Positions 50,040 through 60,070 of a stretch of 64,000 nucleotides of DNA are shown here, piece after piece. A program made the position numbers and the translations under genes. The DNA comes from Melieria omissa (lineage: Eukaryota; Arthropoda; Insecta; Diptera; Ulidiidae), in assembly GCA_963971225.1 (NCBI GenBank), contig OZ020267.1:68494718-68558717 (forward strand), in the 5' to 3' direction. Position 1 is the first letter of the stretch; each line of letters begins with the position of its first letter. Under the pieces are notes generated by a model that made no database searches, was not told the origin of the DNA, and worked only from the letters and a program-made list of their open reading frames with translations.

Positions 50040-53000
50040 ATGAAAAGATTTTGGGCGTTTTTGTGTTTATTTAGCGCAGTCGGTGTCGGTGGTAAGATGC
50101 ATAAAATAAAACTTTTATTTTTGTATGAACAAACAAAGTGGAAAAAGACATTTTTTCTATTAAATACATAAAAGCAATGAAGTGATAAACTTGTGTCGAT
50201 TGATAAAGTTTTCACAGAAAGCAAGTGAATATATTTTAAACATCACGTCGTGCGTTGAAACTAAAAAAAAGATGGAAAATGATTTCTATGACTGTGAAAT
50301 TTCGCGCCTATAACATTTTTCTTTTGTATTTGGATCATACAACATGGCGCACACCGGATTTCATTTTAGGGCGGACGGGGGTGTTTTGCTTACAACTTCT
50401 GAGCTAACTACCATTTAAAACCATATTTCGTACCAGCAGTTTGAACACCTAAAACTCCGCCTTTGTGCGGCACTGGGCTCATACTTTAAAGTGGGTTGAA
50501 GTTTCAGCTTGGTTAGGTGAGGTTACGGTGTCTGCCTCTGAACTAAGAACTTAAGTACTTGGGCGTTTCATTAAGAGTTCCAGCTAAATCCGCATCAAAA
50601 GTTATCTGAAATCTTTTGAGCGCTAATGTGCATACCAGCAGTTTGACAGACGAATGGATCGGTTGCAGATTAGAGACCAGAGATCTCGATCAAAACTATA
50701 CCTTCTAGACGATACACACTTCCTACCACGGTGAACGTAGCCTAACATCTCAGTGCGGGGTATACAAAGAATGACAGGGACATCAGTGCAATTACATCGT
50801 AATTTATGTGTCACTTTTAACGCTTTTTTATAAACTTTTGCCCATAAGGACAATGAAAACATGTCGTGCTAATAAATTCTTGTTTGATGCAGTTTTCCAG
50901 ACACGCCTATGAGCGATAATTTTGAACGCATATAAAGCTTTCATACTCATAAAATTTCGTTTACAAATTGAATTGAATTGAATTGAAGAAAAAACCACAA
51001 CGTGTATAATTCGAGTGAATTAAATGATGCTTTTGTAGCGTCAAGATTACCGCTGCGGTGTGGCTCAGAACGTTATCGTCTAATGTGCAGGAAGCGATGC
51101 GTGTCGTGAGAATTATGAATGGAAATGCAACAACGGCCAATGCATTGCCGAGCATCAGTTGTGCGATGGCCGGCCGGACTGTGCAGATGCTTCCGACGAG
51201 ATTGCCGATCATTGTATGCACTTCAATTGTTCCAAGTTTTGGTTCCGTTGCGCGTACGGCGCCTGCATCGATGGCGATTCTGAGTGCGATTACGAGCGAG
51301 ACTGCGCGGATGGCTCCGACGAGCTGCCGATTGTCTGTAATAAGGAGGAGACGCTGCAACAGTTGCAGGGCAAATGCGGGTGAGTGCGTCGATCGTCGGA
51401 CAAGCAGAGCTCGAAGCAGTGATGACAACTTGTGTCCACTTGAATTCAAGACGAAAACCGAAAACCTCAATACAACACTGGCCAGGAGTGCTTACAGTCC
51501 TTGTCATTTACAGACCGGCGAGATACCAGTGCACATCCGGCGAATGCATCAGCGACGATCTCCTCTGCGATGGACTGAAGAATTGCGCCAACGGCAGCGA
51601 TGAAACGCTCGAAGTGTGCGCGGGCACCGAGTGTGCGCCGCAATATTTCCAGTGCGGCTACGGCGCCTGCATTGAGCGTGAGGCCAGATGCAACAACACC
51701 ATCGAGTGTAGCGATGGCTCAGACGAGGCGTACGCCATGTGCGGCAGAGTGCGTCCGCCGCGCACCACAGTGGCGCCCGCAGTTCACGGCCAGTTTTTGT
51801 TTCCGTCAGCGTGGCAGAATACACGCATCGGCTGCAGAATACCCACCGACCTCCTGCACACAGTATATGTCAACGTCAATTTGAACAGCACCGTGCAGCC
51901 CGGCTCCGCCGTGTCGGTCAACACGCTGGTCGAGGTGCGCTGCGAAGCGGGCTTTATGATGGAAAAGGAGAACGGGAACCGAAATACCTGCACGGCCAAT
52001 GGTTGGCGTCACCAGTTTCCGCGCTGTTTCAGTGAGTCGATACAAGCCAACATCGACAACATTGTTCACGTGCATTCAATTCGTCTTCTTGTAGAACCTT
52101 GCAGCGACAAACTTTTGCTGGCGGACTTCTCTACTAAAGTGCGTTGCAATCGTGAGGGTACCGAACACCCCTGCCAGCACCCGATATTGCCCGGCACTGA
52201 GGCGTGGGTGACATGTGCGCCCGGATTCCAGTCTTATGATGCCATTTTGGGCCTAAATATATCGTAAATATCCTTGTTTAGGCATTTTTACGCTGTGATG
52301 TGACTAAATATTTGGTTGTTATAGCCGCGTAGAAGACTGGAAGAAGATAACGTGCACCGGGAACGGAAATTGGGATAAGGCGAAAACTTTGTGTCGACAG
52401 GTATGCGGCAAGCTGGAGCTCAATTTTGAGTACTACTCTAACGACGGCATCGAAACTTCCGTAGAGAACATACCTTGGCATGTTGGCATCTATACGAATG
52501 ACTCGTCGCTTCGATTGGATGATCTGATACCGCTTTGTGGTGGTAGTATTCTGGCACCAGATCTGGTCATCACAGGTGGGCGCAATCAATCACCATATGA
52601 ACCTCAACAGAAGCACAAATTGGAATGCGAGGGTTAGATCCAATAGTACACAGTCTAGAGATGGTTCGCTTGAGTTGTGGTATTGTTAAACGACTGCGAG
52701 GCAGAACCAATCGAGTTTTCGTCATGTAGAAAGTGGGTCAGAATTCCATTTACTTGCAAGTCATAATTAAGTTTTGAGTACCTCCAACTAATCTTGGAGA
52801 AAACTCTTTCATCTAAGATACTTCACATACTCAATTTCTAGCTCCAGAATATTTTAAGAAGGGATTCACAATGGGCCATTTTGGCCTCCGAGTGGAAGTG
52901 CTGCCCTTGGGACGCACACACCCTTCCCTACCTAACCTAAGATAATTCACAACGTATTCCACGTAATTCCTAGAGATTAATTTTCATGTTTTAATTAAGT

Positions 53001-53901
53001 GATTTGTATTGTTTATTCTGAATGTGAGAAAAAGCTTCAAGCTATTGAACAAAATCAATCAAATCAATGAATAAGTCATCAGTCATGTCGACTGGTTCAA
53101 TCTTAGTTTTTTAGCAATCATAATAAAACAATGTCTTTTCTACTCTAACAGCGGCGCATTGTTTTTGGAATAAGGCCGACAAAGTATTCAATAACAAAGA
53201 GAACTACGTCATTGTAGCGGGGAAAACGTGCCTTAAGTACAAATGCTCCAGGGATGGCAGCTTCCTACAAACCAGCTTCATTGCCGAACTGATCACCGAT
53301 GAGTAAATCTATACTGCACAATCACATACAAATTCGTACCTAACGTAACCTAATATGACTTCATTGCAGTTTCGACGAGAATAACAACAACGATGTGGCA
53401 TTACTCAGACTGGCCAACCCGTTTACGTTCACCCGCTACGTGAAGCCGATCTGCTATAACAATTTGATGGGCGGCGAAATCCCTGTGGAGACAACCACAA
53501 GGGACAAATACTTCTATGCGGCTTGGAATAGTTTGAGCCGGCAAATAGAGCAGAACGAAACAAAAAACGCCTTCCAAACACTCAAAGTGCAGACAATGTC
53601 CTATATGCGCTGCAAGGAACACCTTAATCAGACGCTCAACGCCTACGAATTGGCGAACGATAAATTCTGTGTGAGTCCGCTCACGATGGGACAGATCTGT
53701 CACGGCGACAGCGGCAGTGGAATTGTGGAACGGGTGTCGCAATCATATGGGCTACGAGGCATCATCAGCCATTCGCCACGCACGACCGACGAGTGCCTTG
53801 AGAACGACATCATGGTAGCTACCAATGTGCATCAAATGTCGCTGTTCCTTCGCAACTACATCACTAAACATCGCGAGCCGATGATGGTGGAGTTGAACTA
53901 A
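50040..53901 (+). CDS. modSP: modular serine protease (modSP/HP14-type)
   Basis: A secreted initiator protease of the Toll-activating hemolymph cascade. Seven coding exons join in frame: 50040-50091, 51091-51379, 51514-52031, 52095-52263, 52325-52575, 53152-53302 and 53370-53901, giving 653 aa (Drosophila modSP is about 630). Signal peptide MKRFWAFLCLFSAVGVG (exon 1). Four LDLa repeats follow, two per exon in exons 2 and 3 (CNNGQCIAEHQLCDGRPDC, CAYGACIDGDSECDYERDC, CTSGECISDDLLCDGLKNC, CGYGACIEREARC). Then a CCP/Sushi domain (about 210-286), a Cys-rich Wonton-like domain (about 287-375) and an S1 protease. The triad is intact: His429 in TAAHCF, Asp485 in NNDVALL, Ser591 in CHGDSGSG. Position -6 from the Ser is Gln, not Asp, so the pocket is not trypsin-like. 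Stop overlaps an AATAAA. Intron 1 and intron 5 hold repeat relics. Confidence 0.87.
52857..52950 (+). mobile_element. LINE 3'-end relic in modSP intron 5
   Basis: GGGATTCACAATGGGCCA, then CCGAGTGGAAGTG, then CCTACCTAACCTAA. It shares its block order with 17245-17330, the second copy of this 3' end. Short and diverged. Confidence 0.55.
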
Positions 53902-54434
53902 ATAAATATCACCGTTCTATCGAAGATAGCAATTGCAGCGAGACGAGATTTAGTTTGAATTCACCCAGAAAGTTCCTTGCGAATTATATTCACTAACAGG
54001 GATGCCAACTGTGGGGACTCTAGTTAGACCCGTTAAGTTTTTGGGTGATCTAAGTGTGTACAAAGCAGTGCGCAGAAATGCAACAATTCCCACTTTGAAA
54101 TTGTGGAAATTTTTAAATATATTATAATGCCTCATGTGCTTCATTTTCCCATATAAAGAAATCAATCATCAATGCATCCATGCATGTATGTATAATGTTT
54201 TGAAACAAGTATTCTGAGAAGAGTATGAATTGTAAATAAAATCTATTTTAGTGTATAAATAAATTTTGATAATTTCCAGCTTGTCTCTCGAGTTGATAAT
54301 GCTAGCGAACGTTGAACAAATCAAGATTATTCAGTTATCAATTCGACGGCAAACGGTTCGGTTTGACGGAGCGGTTCGTTCAACAAAGCTTTGATCAACA
54401 TCAGTTTGAAATCGGAAATATTAGAAAAAAAAAT
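53902..54434. other. spacer between the two modSP-type genes
   Basis: A 533-bp intergenic stretch with the modSP 3' end (AATAAA motifs at about 53901 and 54237) and the presumed promoter and leader of the next gene. No other feature is seen. Confidence 0.5.
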
Positions 54435-57400
54435 ATGAAAAATATTTGCATTTTATTGCTGTGCATTCCACTAACAATTGTGTGTGCGGAATTGAATGGT
54501 AAGCAAGTGGTTTTTAGTGGCATCCGGGCAACTTTTGCATAGTGCGTAAAGTATGTATAATGTACATATTTAGAAAATATATAGTACAGGTCTCCCTCGT
54601 ATAGCGCGGTACTTCTTACAAAGCGTTTTCGATATAACGCGATTTAAAAAAATCATTTTTTTTTCATTATGTTTTTTAATTTTTTAAATAAAGTATGCAT
54701 TTTGATTTTGAGTTGGAATGTAAGGGAGAGGGCTGGGTTGTGAACCGGGTTTTGTTTTTTAGCTCTAACTTTTCTTAGAATAAAGATATTGAAAAATCTA
54801 AGACACCGTTGGAAAGGTAAATATACAACGCAACTTTTTTATGAAGACGGATTACTGTTTTGATTGATATTTAATACTCTACGTCCAATTATCTAAGGAC
54901 GTAATTTTTCGCTTTTCCAAAAAAGTGGCTGGGTTGTGAACCATCTCGAAAATCCCTATTAAAGTCGTAAAATACGAAGAAAACACCCTACATTTTTAAG
55001 TAAGTTGAGAATTTATTTAATCAGGAGGCCTCAAGAGGTGAAAAAGTTATAATAACGCCACTTAGGCCAAAAAATCGCAATGAATGAAAGTGCTAAATTT
55101 TTGGAATTTTCATCCTAATCGGTGTCGCAATGTTTGCCTGTGAAATACGAACGCGTTCTCGCATTGGCCCACTTCAAGTGAACTCACCGAAATCGAGCGA
55201 AATTACATAAAATTACTTTATTTTAATATATCCGTCCATATTTGACAGAGTTAGAACAAATGTAATACGAAAAACAGGTGGTTCATAACCCAACCACCTC
55301 AGTGGTTCACAACTCAACCACGATGCCATTTTGGAAACTTAAAAATAAACGACACTTCCAATCATAATTCGACATAAACAAATATTGCATCGTAAAATAG
55401 AATCAAAACACTAAATAAACATGTATTACACTGACCTTTTTGCAATAAGCTCAGTCACTTGGAATAGCACTTTAAAAAAAAAGCAAACAAGTTTTCGCAG
55501 TCGATTTTCAAACACGATGTCTGTAGCTGCCACAAGCAATACGTGTTTGTACTTCGGTGTAACCACAAAAGCAGAGTCATATCATAAGACAAACTTGACA
55601 GTTGAAACATTGGCGATATGTCAATTAGGGAAAGAAAAAACGGTAATCGTTCACAACCCAGCCCTCTCCCTTACATACATCTTTAATTAAGTACCTATTT
55701 TATTTTGTAAAAAGCTTATTGGAACACCCTAAAATTTATATGAAAGTTAAGTTTTCTATAACGCGAATCACATAACGCGGAATTTTCCTGGAACGTAACC
55801 ACCGCGTTATACGAGGAACACCTAAACATACTTCAGTGCACATATGAAAACTTTTGAAACTAATCTTAGCAATGTAAAATTTGTTTTGTATTTGCTTTGT
55901 TATGCGGATTTTTCGGAATTACCGCTGATAATCATGATGAATTATCTATACATACAAACATGTATGTACGAGTATTTATAGAATAGTATGTTAAAAATAT
56001 TCTGATTCAGTTTTGAGAGGTTTGGGTCAGTTTTAGAAGCAATTGGCCAAAGTGACTCATTGTAATTGAGGCTCAGAACGAGGACGAGAAATATGTGAGA
56101 AGGAGCAAACTGATTTGCGGAAACTAGGAGTAACTGCTGAGCCAATTTTCTCACTGATTTGATCTCGTTCAGCAGATATCACTTGTTTAGGAAAGTGATA
56201 TTCGTATAACAATTGACTTTATTTTGTTTCCTTGTTCACTCCTCTCTGGAGCATAGGGCCTCCACAAGACTCTTCTATTTCACTGCTTTGCCTTGTGTTG
56301 GATACAATTTGTAAAATTAACCATTTATAGAGGAAGGAAATGTAAATGCTAAGTATTAGTCCTCACTAGACAAAACACGCAAGTTGAATTCCAAAATTTG
56401 TTCAAGCTGGCCACATGCTGAACAAAAGAGATTTTCGGATCATTAGCCGGCCTCGATAGTTCAGCGGGTAGCGCGCTGGCTTTTCATACCAGAGGCCCTA
56501 GGTTCGATTCCTAGCTCCGGCTGGTGAAGCGCACGTCAACTTGTATAGCTATCCACATGAAGCAGATGAGAATTACAAGAATCGCACAAGTGCATTTTTG
56601 ACAAAACCTCCTAGTGTGAAAGAAAAAACTGCCAATCGCCTTTCGGATTGGGTGTTAAACTGTAGATCCCTCCCTCCTTTCACAATACGCTTGAAATGTG
56701 TGCTGTAACACATGTTGAAAACAACAGTGTTGCATACACATTTCAAAAACGAGTGAAATATGTGGTATCACAATAGACCCCACAATAGGATTCCGAGTGT
56801 GTCTCTTACAGAGGCAGCCACCATAGCCTAACCTATCCTAACCTTTTTGAATCAGCAAACTGTCAGATATTGTTTCAAAGAAAAGAAAATTATTGATTCG
56901 AAAACAGTGCTCAATAAATATAATTTTTTAGCAGTCACCATAAAAGAGTGAACCAAGTTATTTCCTTAGGAATTTTAGTATTTGAGTACTTAGTTCTCTC
57001 GCAAAATGCACTGTTTTCTCTCGATTTAAATTTTCACTTGAGTCCTTGGTTCTCTCACAAAAAGCCCAAATTTCTCTCGATTTCCCCAACAAAGTGTTTA
57101 AATATTTTTCGACCTGTTTTGCACAGTTTCGTCCCATCAGGACAACGAATTGTGGCACTGCGACACTTTCGCTGCCATTCCGAGGCACAAAGTGTGCGAT
57201 GGGCAGCGCGACTGCAGCAACGGCCGCGACGAGACCTTCGAGCAGTGCCTGCGGAAGCAATGTGCCGAGACCCAATACCGCTGTGCCTATGGCGCATGCA
57301 TACCGGCCGCGCTCAAGTGCAATCGTCGCACCGACTGTGCCGATGCATCCGACGAGACCAGTTTCCTGTGCGCCAAAGATGTCGAGGCGACATTTCGTCA

Positions 57401-60070
57401 GGTGCAAGGAGATTGCGAGTGAGTTCAGCTGAGCATCAGCACTACTTGACTAGTTCCATGGAAACCCTGTTTTGTGACCTTCTTTGATTACAGTTCCGGC
57501 CTGCAGATACAATGTCACACCGGCGAATGCATTATGGAAGACGAGCTCTGCGACGGCACTGTCGATTGCACGGACGGTTCGGATGAGAGCGTCGCCATGT
57601 GTGCGCATCTCAGCTGTCCGCACTATGCGTTTCGCTGCGCTTACGGCGCCTGCATAGAGGGCTTCAAATACTGCGACGGCATCAGGGACTGCGCCGATGG
57701 TTCGGATGAATTGTGCGGGCTGTCCAGACGCGCGGCAACGGTGCCACCAGTGCAATTTGAACTCCGGATTGAACACTCATCGGCCATGCCACTAGGCGAT
57801 CCATGTCGCATACCGCAGCACGTGCCCAATCTGCGAATCACACTGCGCGACGGGGACGACGTTAGAGAACTGCAATTCATGGACCATGTGGCGTTGGATG
57901 CAACGATTCACTTCAGTTGTCTGTACAATTTTCGGCTCGAAGGCGCCGCCGAGTTGACATGTCAGCGTGGTAGCTGGTTCAAAGATTGGCCGAAATGCAT
58001 TCGTGAGTCGGCGGCACAGAAGCTTGTGAAATGGTTTTAGAGCTAAAGAACTAAAGTTTGCTGGCATAATTTTAGCACCAGATGATCAGCCCACATGCCA
58101 GGAGTCCCAATGGAAATGCATTAGCGGCGACTGCGTTGACCAGAGTGCACTATGCAATGGCGCCAAGGACTGTCAGGATGGCTCGGACGAGACTGTCGAC
58201 GGGTGCATTAAGCAAATATGCGCGGCCGGCGAATACCGCTGCGCCTATGGTGCATGCGTGAACGAGACGAGCGTGTGCAACGGTGCAGCCGATTGTGCCG
58301 ATGGTTCTGATGAGACGAAATTCGTATGCAGTCACAACAAGAGCGAATTGTGGACTCAGCTGCAGGGCACTTGCAAGTAAGACAGTTGAACTGATGCGAG
58401 GTGTATTGATCTGATCGATCATACTTTAATTCGTAGCTCATCGATTTACGTACAGTGCGCCTGCGGCGATTGCATCAGCGAGGACTACTTGTGCGATGGC
58501 TTAGCGCAATGTCCCGATAGCTCGGATGAAAGTGTGGCGATGTGTGCGCACATCAATTGTCCCTTCAATGCATTTCGTTGCGGCTATGGTGCCTGCATTG
58601 ACGGCTCTGTCGTCTGTGACGGTAAAGCGAACTGCCACGACGGATCCGACGAGGCGCCCACCTTGTGTGCATCCATTGAGCTCGAACTTGACGAAGAGTA
58701 TGACGGGGACGAGTGGGCGGAGGATCTGGACTATGACCAGTGGGAGGATCATCGGTGGACCGAAGAGGCGGAGCATACGGCTGGCGAGGAAACCACACTA
58801 GCAGCGCCCGTCACTATACCCACTACCGTCACCGCACCCTTCGCACAGTGCAGCCTGCCGCTCGACCGGCCCCACTTGCTGATGGAGAACACCGCCGCCA
58901 ATGTTACGCTGCTGGGCGGCAGCAAGGTCGACCCAACAACGGTGGTGCGCTTTCGTTGCGCGGACGGCTGGCAGCTGGTCGGCGGCGAGCCGGAGGCCAT
59001 GTGCCTGGCAGGGGACGACTGGACGTCGGCGCCGCCGCAATGCGAAAGTAAGTACCCGACTGAAGTGATTTGACTGAAAGACTATGATTGCCATCGATCG
59101 TTTGCAGAATACTGCGACAGTGCGGCCGTTACGCGTGGTCTCTCCACCAGCACGGAGTGCTACTACAACCAGCAGCACGTTGACTGCGCGTCGTCGCTGC
59201 GTGCGGGCACCGTGGCCGAGGTGCAGTGCGCCCGCGGCTACAACGTTTCGAAGCTGAGAGGCGCGCACACGACGCTGACGTGCGACGTGGACGGTGAGTG
59301 GGACTATGCCAAGTTCAAATGCACGCCCGCCTGCGCCGAGCCGCTGGACTACGAACAGCCCTCCGACAAAGCGCCCTACCACGCGGCCATTTACAGCCTA
59401 ATTGGCGTGCCGAGTGAGCAGCAGCAACCGTTCGTGCACGAATTTGAGTGCCATGGTGCCATAATCTCACCGAAAATTGTACTAACCGGTAAAGTTATGC
59501 AGCACTTGCGCTGATATTTCACGCCCTCTGACCAATTCGCCGGCAGCTGCCAGTTGTTTCTCCACAGCTCGCGCCCAGTCGACGGCCGCCGTCGATCCGC
59601 TGCTGTTCAAGGTTGTGGTGGACGCGCACCTGGACGTTTTCGAGGAAGAACGCGCACACAATGTGTCGGAAATTTTGATGCTGGAGTAAGCTGGCATTGC
59701 ACCTAAGAAAAAAGTATCTTTTAACTGTTCAAACTCTGTCATTATGTCTGCTAGATCTCCGCCCATAGAGACCTCCAACATACTGGCCGCTGTGGTCTTG
59801 GCCAAGTACATTGTTGTGGGACCAACGGCAATGCCGATCTGCTTGGATTTTCAAAAATATGCCTGTTTCGACCCTTTGGAGTTCTTGACTGAGATCGCCG
59901 CCACGGACCACGAACAAGACTTTTCAGACAAGCTCGGCGCAGTGGCCACGGCCAAGTCCCGCAACGAGAAGACATGCCTTGTCTTGGTGGGACAAACGTC
60001 TTTATGGATTTTGGATTATTTCATGCAATCAATCGAATTGCAACTAATGCGCTACAATTACTTGCTTTGA
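54435..60070 (+). CDS. modSP-like serine protease homologue, duplicated LDLa-CCP block, no catalytic triad
   Basis: Eight coding exons join in frame: 54435-54498, 57127-57418, 57494-58002, 58076-58376, 58437-59047, 59108-59488, 59547-59685 and 59755-60070, giving 870 aa. Signal peptide MKNICILLLCIPLTIVCA. Exons 2+3 encode four LDLa repeats and a CCP domain; exons 4+5 encode another four LDLa and a CCP, with an acidic linker (about 455-490). Exon 6 holds a Wonton-like domain and the start of an S1 fold (HAAIYSLIGVP, FECHGAIISPKIVLT). At the His site exon 7 reads TAASCF (Ser722); at the Asp site exon 8 reads TSNILAAVVLA; the frame then ends about 70 residues after MPIC, with no GDSG motif. All introns are GT-AG and no frame is broken, so a secreted, inactive paralogue is more likely than a decaying gene. 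Its role is unknown; binding or decoy activity upstream of Toll is only a guess. Confidence 0.75.
54587..55823. mobile_element. pogo/Tigger-type non-autonomous element in intron 1
   Basis: Termini: left CAGGTCTCCCTCGTATAGCG, right reverse-complemented AGGTGTTCCTCGTATAACGC. TA precedes the left end (54585-54586) and TA follows the right end (55823-55824, approximate because the last bases differ). Subterminal CGATATAACGCG and TATAACGCGAATC blocks mirror each other. About 1.24 kb. No transposase frame is recognised inside; most of the interior belongs to the inner inverted repeat. Confidence 0.7.
54718..55676. repeat. inner 28-bp perfect inverted repeat with repeated motif
   Basis: 54718-54745 (starts ATGTAAGGGAGAGGGCTGGG) is the exact reverse complement of 55649-55676. 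Further copies of the core GG(C/T)TGGGTTGTGAACC occur inside: direct at about 54929-54944, inverted at about 55280-55300 and 55303-55320. It may be an element nested in the pogo-type one; its class is not recognised. Confidence 0.8.
56445..56685 (+). mobile_element. tRNA-derived SINE
   Basis: The head (56445-56522) has the pol III A box TAGTTCAGCGGGTAGCG at 56457, a perfect T-arm with B box GGTTCGATTCC at 56501-56511, and AGCCGG/CCGGCT ends. The acceptor stem has two extra bases, and the anticodon stem (CTGGC/ACCAG) has a mismatch, so it is not a working tRNA gene. A non-tRNA body follows, ending in TTGGGTGTTAAACTGTAGAT followed by CCCTCC, which looks like a LINE-borrowed 3' end. It lies in intron 1 of the second modSP-type gene. 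Confidence 0.65.
56758..56846 (+). mobile_element. 3'-end fragment of a LOA-like LINE
   Basis: TGTGGTATCACAA, then a GTGTGTCT block, then CAGCCAC and CCTAACCTATCCTAACC. The same order occurs in the 3' UTR of the LOA-like LINE (minus strand, 41031-40939). It is a short, diverged 3' piece in the opposite orientation to that copy. Confidence 0.7.

Noticed and set aside
55421..55690. 89-codon frame inside the nested element
   Set aside because: It runs into the inverted repeat and has no similarity to any transposase motif.
56445..56522. Functional tRNA gene
   Set aside because: Acceptor stem has two extra bases, the anticodon stem is mismatched, and a SINE-like body follows.
58798..59382. 194-codon minus-strand frame
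   Set aside because: Antisense shadow of exons 5 and 6 of the second modSP-type gene; it also crosses a real intron.
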